Positions 15,701-21,867 of a stretch of 35,849 nucleotides of DNA are shown here, piece by piece. The DNA comes from CAZYTO01 sp964650405. Lineage in GTDB: Bacteria > Acidobacteriota > Thermoanaerobaculia > Gp7-AA8. Made by a program: the position numbers and the translations under genes. Positions within the stretch are counted from its first letter, which is position 1; each line of letters starts with the position of its first letter. The stretch lies in NCBI GenBank assembly GCA_964650405.1, contig CAZYTO010000017.1:1-35849 (forward strand), written 5' to 3'. The notes under the pieces are model-generated. The model saw nothing but the letters and a program-made list of their open reading frames with translations. It was not told the origin of the DNA and made no database searches.

Positions 15701-16569
15701 AGCAGGATGTAGGCGCCCGCCACCGGCCCGTCTTTTCCCTTCACGACGCCATACGCGGTCGCCGCCGGACCGAGTTTGACGTCGGTTGTCGGGCCGTTGC
15801 GGTTCATGGAAACGCCCACGAGCCCGGCCGTGCGCGCGAAGATGGCGCGCCAGTTCTGAGGCGCATGAGCGATCGTGTAGGCGCCGGCGTCGTCGCTCTC
15901 CGCGAGCGGCCACCCGGCGATGGAGAGGACGACGTGTGCCGCGGGCGTCTTGCCATCGGCATTGTAGACGTGTCCCTTGACCGTCTGTCCCTTCACCAGC
16001 GCGACGTCGAGCAGATTGCCGCGGGCCTGCCTCTCGATGGTGCCTGGGTAGGTGTCGGTGATGGCGTAGTCGGGATGGATGACGAGCAGACGCTCCGAGC
16101 CGGTGATCAGGGCCGGGGCTTCATAGCCGCCGCTGGCGTCGGTGTGCGTGACGTAAAACTGCCCGACGGCGATGAGGGCATTGGCCACGGGGTTGCCGCC
16201 GCTGGTGATGTGCCCCTTCGGTACTTTCGCGACGGGCAGGACCATGGCGCCGGCATCGTCGCCGTCGGCGAGATCGACGATCTGTGCCGCGCGGCCTGTG
16301 GCATCGAAGACGAGCCGAACGGCAGGCGCGGCCTTGACGTCGATCGATACGCTGCCGTCCTCCGCGGACTTTGCCGCGGCCAAGGGCGGCGTCTCGGGCT
16401 CGCGGCTTAGAAGGCGACGCCGGAATACGTTGAGGTCCTCGCGGGCATAGGCGCGGACGCGCGCGCCGGCCAGCGGCTTGCCGTCTTCAGCGAGAACGGT
16501 GGCGGTGATCGAGGCGTGCGCGGCGGAGGCCGCGGCGAGAATGGCAATCGTCGCGAGTAGTCGTCTCAT
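12718..16569 (-). CDS. Giant secreted carboxypeptidase-regulatory-like repeat protein
   Basis: 1283 residues with a signal peptide (LLATIAILAAASAAHA). The mature chain is a series of about a dozen Ig-like beta modules of CarboxypepD_reg/transthyretin-like type. Each has a core of the form VxGRVxxxxGxPVxxAxVxA, xDAxGxFxxxGLxxG and xVxARxxG, for example VSGRVTLNDGTPVEGAVVSA, VRGRVLDRSSRPVESARIQV and LRGRVLNAQTHQGLSEVTIQ. The C-terminus ends GQTAFVDVVN without a sorting tail. No enzyme domain is seen. Such proteins are surface or periplasmic binding scaffolds and often accompany TonB receptors; that role is inference. Its ATG overlaps the TGA of the ankyrin gene (ATGA at 16566-16569), so it is translationally coupled. 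Confidence 0.88.
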   Translation of the reverse strand: MRRLLATIAILAAASAAHASITATVLAEDGKPLAGARVRAYAREDLNVFRRRLLSREPETPPLAAAKSAEDGSVSIDVKAAPAVRLVFDATGRAAQIVDLADGDDAGAMVLPVAKVPKGHITSGGNPVANALIAVGQFYVTHTDASGGYEAPALITGSERLLVIHPDYAITDTYPGTIERQARGNLLDVALVKGQTVKGHVYNADGKTPAAHVVLSIAGWPLAESDDAGAYTIAHAPQNWRAIFARTAGLVGVSMNRNGPTTDVKLGPAATAYGVVKGKDGPVAGAYILLMNEIDSNAPPSSVSDARGRFSFDGLLPGRYSLFGNHPRYNIVRLPLDVPSSAERVLTATELIALRGTVVDESKKPVPGARVTVTTMANGSRSRGAGVVTSVNGQFTARVADSGSGVQFTAVHRGYAAGILGPLAPEKAKNVTVVLPAGFPMAFRVIDGQRQPVAGATIEVMRAGDVPPEQRSPLPCTEGTEECHSTKADGTLTERLEEGKYDLLVNGEEIALKRLSGQVLTARSSPLTITVDRGVEVSGRVTLNDGTPVEGAVVSARGSTSRTATSAADGTFTLKGLAAGPTSVSAITPNTHPPMNSTPVAVTAPARNVLVHVPTPSTLSGRVMEKTGGQPVTDFQVITMIGDAGSNRPSPPSQIHSDDGSFTVPVVPGRTELRVTAAGFVRATLSGLTVEEGKPLTGIEVRMDRGGRIVGRVTSAGEPVAQAYVSAYVDRNLSFQPGATTDANGEYTIDGVDAGERTVEARKSGLLPKNKQVVTKAGEDVRADLELDKGREVRGRVLDRSSRPVESARIQVNGIEDRSIRGGAVSDADGNFSVSGLGEGHMTLRADRDGYVSATIDDVDPARNVLVTLDRGGSISGHVVGLSSAETGIVTVNASYGGGSAHANVDTDGNFTVNGVPDGAVSVSAMKMGAQMRHSAPKEVTVASGTAPFVEIDFAEGISVRGRVTREGNPVTGGSISFTGMHGEQSGNSPLAPDGSYQVNGLQTGDYRVFVGLYGINSATFSEKLTVTGSMTHDVDLTGSSLRGRVLNAQTHQGLSEVTIQLRAVSNADMPSVRQAVTDSDGRFVLELLREGTYHLNAQRPQYAARQQDITVPGPDLEISLDAVTPTVAHVVDSTTGSAVTGDVVAVATATKTSMGYAHATADGTVQLWLPDGQYTLHASAPGYAPATVNVVVPSSDLQIPLTRGGTITFRLHGTDLNYRVRLLVNGVPQHTDFLNIAHRTSLTGIAPGTYMAEVTSVDGKTSHGAYPVTVVAGQTAFVDVVN

Positions 16570-17240
16570 GGTGTCGTCGGAGATTCGGGTTGTCTGCGAA
16601 GCCAGCCGGCCAGCTCTTCGTGGCCGCGTGCGGCGGCCAGGTCGGCAGGCGTCTTGCCGTCGTCGGTTTTCGCGTGCGGATCTGCGCCGCGGGCCACCAG
16701 GAGCTCGGTCGTGGCCCGGTCGCCGTTCGCTGCCGTAGCGTGCAGCGGCACGTAACCCATGTGCTGGCGGGCGTTCGGGTCGGCGCCATGCTCGAGCAGG
16801 AGGCGCATGGAGGCCGTGTCCCCGACCGAGGCGGCGGCATGCACTGGGGCGACGCGCTGCGCATTTTGCGACGCGGCGTGCACGTCGGCGCCGCGCTCGA
16901 TCAGCTCGCGGGCCAGCTCGGGATGGCGGAAGAAGATCGCCAGCCCGGCCGGAGGAAAGCCGTCCGGCGTGAAGTCGTGCAGCAGGGACGGCTGGCCCTC
17001 CAGCAGCGTGCGAACGCGCTGGGTGTCACCGAGGGCCACGGCCTCGCCGAATGAGGTCTCGGCCCCGCGGTCGAGGAACAGTTGGGCGAGATCGCGTCGC
17101 CCATAGTAGACGGACAGAAGAATCGCGGACACCGGACCGTCGCTCGCACGCAGCAGCGAGCGGTCCTCATCGAGCAGCGCCGCGACTGCGGCGGCGTCGC
17201 CCTTGCGGATGGCTTCGAAGATCTCGTCGGTCTTGCTCAT
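16566..17240 (-). CDS. Ankyrin-repeat protein
   Basis: 224 residues with about six ankyrin repeats. Clear units are GGDTASMRLLLEHGADPNAR-like, YVPLHATAANGDRATTELLV, and KTPADLAAARGHEELAGWLR, preceded by degenerate ones (DEIFEAIRKGDAAAVAALLD; REPs at ELARELIERGADVHAASQNA). There is no signal peptide, so it is cytosolic. Its role is presumably protein binding. ATG 17240 was chosen because MSKTDEIFEAI is the natural repeat cap; the open frame upstream (about 100 codons) is encoded by heptamer repeats and lower-quality sequence. No Shine-Dalgarno can be seen: the heptamer block begins immediately before the ATG. It is coupled to the exported giant repeat protein, an odd pairing. Confidence 0.85.
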   Translation of the reverse strand: MSKTDEIFEAIRKGDAAAVAALLDEDRSLLRASDGPVSAILLSVYYGRRDLAQLFLDRGAETSFGEAVALGDTQRVRTLLEGQPSLLHDFTPDGFPPAGLAIFFRHPELARELIERGADVHAASQNAQRVAPVHAAASVGDTASMRLLLEHGADPNARQHMGYVPLHATAANGDRATTELLVARGADPHAKTDDGKTPADLAAARGHEELAGWLRRQPESPTTP

Positions 17241-17302
17241 TTCGCTGGTCGCTACTCGCTGCTCGCTGTTCGCTGCTCGCTGTTGGTTGTTCGCTGTTCG
17301 GC
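17241..17302. repeat. Heptamer repeat block (TCGCTGN) in an ankyrin gene leader
   Basis: Units TCGCTGG, TCGCTAC, TCGCTGC, TCGCTGT, TCGCTGC, TCGCTGT, TGGTTGT, TCGCTGT run directly from the start codon. It is the same family as the block inside the membrane protein at 573-635. It occupies the ribosome-binding region of the ankyrin gene. Confidence 0.88.
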
Positions 17303-17517
17303 GGCGTTTCTCAGCCTCTACGGGCTGAAGAGTGTCGTCCTCGATCTCAGCCCCTCGGAGTGCCCTGTCTGAGGAGACCGGCAACCGGTGGCATGGGCGG
17401 AATTCTACCCGCGGTAGGAAAACGACGGGGCTGCTCATGTTGGCGCGACTATTGAGACGGACAAGAGCAGTCAATGGTTTGGCCGTCACCGCTCTCGTCC
17501 GCTGAGGAGGACGAACC

Positions 17518-17682
17518 ATGAAACAGTGCCCGTACTGCAATCACACCCGCGCCGCCCATGCGGACGGCATCCGCTGTGCGCTCTGCCCCTGCCGCTCCCG
17601 CCGGAGCGAGGCCGTCCAGGAGTCGTTCACGTTCCGGGAAGCCGTGACCGCCCAGGGCGACCGGCCAGGTCGAAAAAGGTAA
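17518..17682 (+). CDS. 54-residue Cys-rich (zinc-ribbon-like) protein
   Basis: A short frame beginning MKQCPYCNHTRAAHADGIRC and continuing ALCPCRSRRSEAV to a TAA at 17680. Cys4-x2-Cys7-x12-Cys20-x2-Cys23 (plus Cys25) is a plausible single zinc ribbon with a basic tail ending GRKR. A strong Shine-Dalgarno GAGGAGG (17504-17510) lies 7 bp before the ATG, the best ribosome site in the window. An upstream GACTATT could be its -10. Function unknown. It may form a small unit with the next two genes. Confidence 0.6.
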   Translation: MKQCPYCNHTRAAHADGIRCALCPCRSRRSEAVQESFTFREAVTAQGDRPGRKR

Positions 17683-17729
17683 GCTCGTCCGCAGGAAGAA
17701 TTCGACTCGGTCCGCTCGTTGATTATTCC

Positions 17730-17948
17730 ATGAGCGACAAAGCGCCCCGTGTTGCCAAAGTCGTCTCGGTCTCGGAACGCAACCTTCAGAACGCCGCAAT
17801 CCGCCTCCTGCCGAAGCACAACAAGCTCGTTTCTCCTGAAGTCGACTATCTCCGCCGGGTCCTCGGCGAGAAGGCGACGCAGCAGCAGATCGACGAGAAG
17901 GTGCAGCAGGTGCGGACCCTGCCGTGGTCCGAGATCGTGCGCGAGTGA
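17730..17948 (+). CDS. Small basic protein of unknown function
   Basis: 72 residues: MSDKAPRVAKVVSVSERNLQ, NAAIRLLPKHNKLVSPEVDY and a helical C-terminus LRRVLGEKATQQQIDEKVQQ ending WSEIVRE. It is soluble and helix-rich, with no Cys and no signal peptide. No family is recognised. Codon use matches neighbouring genes. No clear ribosome site precedes the ATG. It is 47 bp downstream of the Cys-rich gene and in the same frame as the following small frame, which starts after its stop. Confidence 0.6.
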   Translation: MSDKAPRVAKVVSVSERNLQNAAIRLLPKHNKLVSPEVDYLRRVLGEKATQQQIDEKVQQVRTLPWSEIVRE

Positions 17949-17990
17949 CCGTGCGCTGAACGTTTTTCGCGGAATCGCGATCCGCCGCGT

Positions 17991-18149
17991 GTGGTTTTTG
18001 CGCGCGTGCGAGAGGACTCTACTCTCCCCGAGGAAGTGCCCCCGCCGGCGGAGCACAACGAGCCTGCACCACCCCCTCCCCGTCCCGAGATCCGTCCCGC
18101 CGCAGAGCCCACCTGCTGCGGCTCGGGGTGTGACGACTGTCCGTTCTGA
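17991..18149 (+). CDS. Small protein ending CCGSGCDDCPF
   Basis: A 52-codon frame from a GTG at 17991 to TGA at 18147. The body is Pro/Glu-rich (EEVPPPAEHNEPAPPPPRPE), then IRPAAEPTCCGSGCDDCPF and stop. A proline-rich run leading into CCGSGC-x2-C is the layout of oxidoreductase-like domain proteins (PF09791 type, also CCGxGCxxCP in DUF5522), which carry a Cys cluster thought to bind metal or redox partners. The match is motif-level only. No ribosome site is visible, and an internal GTG (18006) is an alternative start. It would be lost to length cutoffs in automatic annotation. Confidence 0.5.
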   Translation: MVFARVREDSTLPEEVPPPAEHNEPAPPPPRPEIRPAAEPTCCGSGCDDCPF

Positions 18150-18224
18150 AGGCAGAAGAGGATCACCCTTACTTCCGCCATCGTCACGCGAGCTCAGTGC
18201 ACGACACTCAGCCGGCGACGTCCG

Positions 18225-18230
18225 TACTAT
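18225..18230 (+). promoter_or_regulatory. -10 TACTAT for the 919-residue protein
   Basis: TACTAT lies 31 bp before ATG 18261, with GGAGGT (18250-18255) as Shine-Dalgarno 5 bp before the start. This gene has a normal leader, unlike many neighbours. Confidence 0.4.
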
Positions 18231-18260
18231 CCTGAAACTGGTTGACCCCGGAGGTACCCC

Positions 18261-21020
18261 ATGAAGCGTGCGGCCATCGCCCTTCTCCTCCTCTGCGCCG
18301 CGAACGCCGGCGCGCGCGTCATCTCGTACGCACCCTATACCGATCGCGTGGCCGTCCCGGCATTTCAGGCACGCGCGAACCGCCACTTCGCCCTCGTCGA
18401 GTCACCGAATTCGGCCAGTGTCGGCGGAAGCGCGCCCATCGCGATCCTCCCGCAGTCGCAGCTCGTCGTGTACGACGCGCGGGGCCTGGAGGAGCCGCGC
18501 GCGGTCTTCCCGCCCGACGGCACGAGCGCCACGATCACCGCCGCCGCGGTCCGCGAGGATGACTCCCAGCTCGCCCTGATCGTCCAGAGCACGTACGACG
18601 GCGGCATGAACCCGCAGCACCGGAATGACTGGTTCCTGAGCGTCGACGGCGGCGCTTCCTGGACGAAGACGGCGCTCGGGGACGACGCCTATCCGCCATA
18701 CACGTCCACATCCCCCTACTGGGGCGGCATCGACATCGGCGGCCCGAATGCGCGCTCAGCGTTCAGCGCCGCGCGCGCAGCCACCCATGACACGCCGTTC
18801 GTGGTGGTGACCAACGCCGATCCCCAGACCGCCGGGGTCTACTCCGTGGCCGGGAACGGCAGCGTGAAGCGCCTGGCCAGCGGCGTTTCGTCGCAGCTCT
18901 TCGGCGAAAACCTCACCCGGGACTGCTTCCTGGTGATGGTCAAACCAAACGAGATCGGCATCGTCGATCTGGCCGGGAACTACGCGGCCGTAGGCTCATC
19001 GGCCGACCGCCCGAGCGAAGGGTGGATCGCCACCGACGGCAGCGCCTACGTCATCGCCGGCTCGTCCTCGGCCAACCGCTACCTGCGGCGCTTTGGGCCC
19101 GCCGGCGTCGTCAATCTCAGCACGCCGTCCGGCTCGAGCAACTATGCCTTCGTTGCCGTGCCCACCGCCGGCTACAGCGGCGCATGGATGATGGAGCGTA
19201 CGATCGGCCAGCCGACGAAACTGTCGCTCTACACACCTGCAACCGGTGCCGTCGTGCAATGGGTCGACGTCAGCGGTCCCGAGGTCGAGGCACTGCATGC
19301 CGGCCGCTCGGGGAACACGGTGCTCGTCCAGGTGCACCGTGTGCGCACGCTCACGGACACGTTCCGCGATCCGGCCCTGGCCGTGTGGCACGTGGGAGAT
19401 CCGGCACCGAGCCGCTACGACGAGCTGTACCTGACGGAGCAGGGCAGCAAGGGCTTCGTACACGTCGACCCGGACGCCATCGGCAACGGCACGCCGTTCG
19501 TCTTCGACTCCGGCACGTTCTCCGTCACCGGCTGCCCGATCTGTTCGCCGCCTCTTCCGACCACACCCGGCGGCGGGAGCGACGTCGTGCAGGAGTGGGG
19601 TGTCGTCCGCGCCTCTCTCAACCAGAAACTCGTCCTGCCCGGCATCGGCCGTACGCCGGGAGCCTTCGGCAGCTACTGGTTGAGCGACGTCACGTTCTAC
19701 AACCCGCTCGACGCGCCGCAGCAAGTGACCGTCCGCTATGTCCCCACCGGCGACGTCCTGCAGGCGGCGGACGTCCAGGAGAAGACGCTGACGCTGGCAG
19801 CGCGCGAGATCCGCCTCGTGCCCGATGCGTTGAAGGCGCTCTTCGACCTCGAGGCGGGCGGCGGTGCGTTCGTCATCACACCGGAATCGGGCGTGAACGT
19901 CACCTCGCGGACGTACTCGCAGGCGGCGAACGGTACCTACGGCTTCGCCATGAACGGGATCGACGTCTACGCCGCGGCCGGGCCGCGGTTCCCGCTCACG
20001 TTCAGCGGCGCGTTCTTCGGCGCGAACACGCGCACGAACCTCGTCCTCACGGACACTTCGGGACGGGGCACGTCGGTCTCGCTGCGCGCCGCGGATGCGA
20101 ACGGCCTCATCGCGAGCGTGCCGTCCGCCCCGGCGGCGACGCCGGCCAACGGCCAGCAGCAGATCAACGGCATCGCCGCGATGGTCGGCCTGCCGGCCAA
20201 CGAGTCCGGCAGCCTGATCGTGCAGCCGTCGACGGGCGACGTGATCGCCTCGGTGATTGCCATCGACGACCGCACCAACGATCCGACGTACTTTCCGCCT
20301 GACCTTCCGGCGACCGTGGCCCGGACCATTCCCGTGATCGGCCACGTCGACGGCGCGAACAACTCGAAGTTCCGCAGCGATCTCTATCTCTTCAACCCGA
20401 CGGCCACGCCGAGCATGGTCTCGCTGCAGATCAATTCGAACGCCGGTCAGTCGGCGCTCAACCTCACTCTCCTCGGATTCGAGGCGCGTGTCATTCACGA
20501 TGTCCTCATGACCGCCTTCGCCCAGACCGGCACGGCCCGGTTGCGCTACCAGAGCTTCGGCACGTATGGCTCCGCCGCCACCGTGCGCGTGACCTCCCGG
20601 ACGTACGCCCTCAACGACGACGGCGGTACGTATGGCTTCCTCATGCCGCCGCTGAACAGCTTCCAGTCCGCTGCGGCCGGCGACTCGCTGGAGATCCTCG
20701 GCACGACGACCGGTACCTCCACCCGCACGAACATCGGCCTCGTCGACCTCATGGCCAGCGTCTCTACCCGACAACCTCACGCCGCTATCGCCTTCTACGA
20801 CAAGACCGGCTCGAAGATCGACGAGATGACCGTGACGATCCCCAGCGCCGGGACCATGCAGCTCAACGACGTCTACCGGGCCCGCAACATCGCGGCGTCC
20901 ACCGGCCCGGTGCTCATCCGGGTGACGTCGGTGGACGGCCTGATCGGCGCGTACGCCGCGGCCGTCGACAACGGCACGAACGACTCCGCCTACCTCCCGG
21001 CAAATCTCGCCGCGAAATGA
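18261..21020 (+). CDS. Secreted two-part beta-rich protein with four C-terminal modules
   Basis: 919 residues with a signal peptide (AAIALLLLCAANAGA). Residues about 25-440 look like a beta-propeller, with a BNR/sialidase-like DWFLSVDGGASWTKT (123-137). After a CPICSPPLPTTPGGG linker (425-439) come four beta modules at about 465-565, 580-680, 695-795 and 805-915. They open with YWLSDVTFYNP, TRTNLVLTDTS, FRSDLYLFNP and TRTNIGLVDL, and close alternately with VTSRTYxxNxxGTYGF (1 and 3) and VIASVIAIDDRTNDPTYFPP-type (2 and 4). The modules resemble adhesin or cell-surface repeat domains; no family is named with confidence. It has a strong GGAGGT site. It is probably exported to the cell surface or medium. 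Confidence 0.85.
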   Translation: MKRAAIALLLLCAANAGARVISYAPYTDRVAVPAFQARANRHFALVESPNSASVGGSAPIAILPQSQLVVYDARGLEEPRAVFPPDGTSATITAAAVREDDSQLALIVQSTYDGGMNPQHRNDWFLSVDGGASWTKTALGDDAYPPYTSTSPYWGGIDIGGPNARSAFSAARAATHDTPFVVVTNADPQTAGVYSVAGNGSVKRLASGVSSQLFGENLTRDCFLVMVKPNEIGIVDLAGNYAAVGSSADRPSEGWIATDGSAYVIAGSSSANRYLRRFGPAGVVNLSTPSGSSNYAFVAVPTAGYSGAWMMERTIGQPTKLSLYTPATGAVVQWVDVSGPEVEALHAGRSGNTVLVQVHRVRTLTDTFRDPALAVWHVGDPAPSRYDELYLTEQGSKGFVHVDPDAIGNGTPFVFDSGTFSVTGCPICSPPLPTTPGGGSDVVQEWGVVRASLNQKLVLPGIGRTPGAFGSYWLSDVTFYNPLDAPQQVTVRYVPTGDVLQAADVQEKTLTLAAREIRLVPDALKALFDLEAGGGAFVITPESGVNVTSRTYSQAANGTYGFAMNGIDVYAAAGPRFPLTFSGAFFGANTRTNLVLTDTSGRGTSVSLRAADANGLIASVPSAPAATPANGQQQINGIAAMVGLPANESGSLIVQPSTGDVIASVIAIDDRTNDPTYFPPDLPATVARTIPVIGHVDGANNSKFRSDLYLFNPTATPSMVSLQINSNAGQSALNLTLLGFEARVIHDVLMTAFAQTGTARLRYQSFGTYGSAATVRVTSRTYALNDDGGTYGFLMPPLNSFQSAAAGDSLEILGTTTGTSTRTNIGLVDLMASVSTRQPHAAIAFYDKTGSKIDEMTVTIPSAGTMQLNDVYRARNIAASTGPVLIRVTSVDGLIGAYAAAVDNGTNDSAYLPANLAAK

Positions 21021-21039
21021 GCCGCGAAGGGAGCCGCGG

Positions 21040-21045
21040 TATTCT
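21040..21045 (+). promoter_or_regulatory. -10 TATTCT, leaderless geometry
   Basis: TATTCT lies 6 bp before ATG 21052 and no ribosome site intervenes. Confidence 0.4.
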
Positions 21046-21051
21046 CGTCGG

Positions 21052-21825
21052 ATGCACAGGCATCTCCGGCTGGCTCTTGGCGCGCTTCTCGCCGCGTCCT
21101 GCGCGCACACACGCCTGCAGGCGCCGCTCGAGATCGATCACGTCTGGATCATGGTCACGCCGAACGCGCCGGAGCGCGCGGCCCTCGAAGCGGCCGGCTT
21201 TCGCATCTCTCCCGTCGTGAACCGGCATGACGGCCAGGGAACGGCCTCGGTGACTGCCGATTTCGAGAGCGGCTTCCTCGAGCTGATGTGGCCGGATCCC
21301 GGCGTCTCCATTGCGCCCGGTTCCGAGAAGGCGGCAGAAAAGTTCCACAACCGCATGGAGTGGCGCACGAGCGGCTGGTGCCCGATCGGCGTGGGTTTCC
21401 GGCGCACCGGGACATCAACCGAGCCTTTGCCGCTCTCAACCTGGAAGGTCCAGCCGACATGGCTTCCGCCCGGCGCCGCCATCGAGATCCTCACGCCCCG
21501 CGACGACAGCCACAGCCCTTCGCTCTTCATCTCGCCCCGGCAGCTCTCGGCGAGCGATGCCCCCAAGGCGGCCGCACAGCGGATGAGGGACGCCGGCATC
21601 TCGAGCTTCGCCCAGCCCATAGGCATCAAACGTATGACGGCAGTCCGCTTCCTGCGTCCGCCTGGCTACCAGCCAATCGAGGCGCTGACGTACCTCGAAA
21701 GCCACGGTGTGCTGCAAGCGAGCGAACCGGGACAGGCGTGGACCGTCGAAGTGACCTTCGACAACGGTGGGCAACGAAAGACGCGCGACTTCCGGCCCGA
21801 CCTGCCTTTGATGATTCGCTACTGA
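21052..21825 (+). CDS. Glyoxalase/VOC-like lipoprotein
   Basis: 257 residues. A short signal with AASC at Cys17 suggests a lipoprotein. LEIDHVWIMVTPNAPERAAL, EAAGFRISPVVNRHDGQGTA and FESGFLELMWPDPG give the VOC/glyoxalase-like (Glyoxalase_3) pattern with a conserved H and E that could bind metal. A second half with TAVRFLRPPGYQPIEALTYL may be the second VOC motif. The reaction is unknown. An ATG 7 codons on is not needed, since the leaderless -10 TATTCT fixes 21052. It is followed within a few bases by a hairpin. Confidence 0.75.
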   Translation: MHRHLRLALGALLAASCAHTRLQAPLEIDHVWIMVTPNAPERAALEAAGFRISPVVNRHDGQGTASVTADFESGFLELMWPDPGVSIAPGSEKAAEKFHNRMEWRTSGWCPIGVGFRRTGTSTEPLPLSTWKVQPTWLPPGAAIEILTPRDDSHSPSLFISPRQLSASDAPKAAAQRMRDAGISSFAQPIGIKRMTAVRFLRPPGYQPIEALTYLESHGVLQASEPGQAWTVEVTFDNGGQRKTRDFRPDLPLMIRY

Positions 21826-21864
21826 AGGCATAAGGCAGAAGGTGCGCTTTCTGCCCTTTGCCTT
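21824..21864. terminator. Bidirectional hairpin built of GAAGGCA-type heptamers
   Basis: A 17-bp stem with two mismatches (GAAGGCATAAGGCAGAA against TTCTGCCCTTTGCCTTC) and a loop of about 6-7 bp lies between the converging stops at 21825 and 21868. There is no strong T-run. The arms are degenerate 7-bp units, so it is also a member of the repeat family. Confidence 0.55.
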
Positions 21865-21867
21865 CCG

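Noticed and set aside
12853..16410. Long open frame (over 1100 codons) on the plus strand
   Set aside because: It is the antisense shadow of the giant repeat protein: Arg/Gly/Asp-rich with no domain, typical of high-GC antisense frames.
18996..21110. 704-codon open frame on the minus strand
   Set aside because: It is antisense to the 919-residue secreted protein; Arg/Gly-rich composition is a GC artefact.
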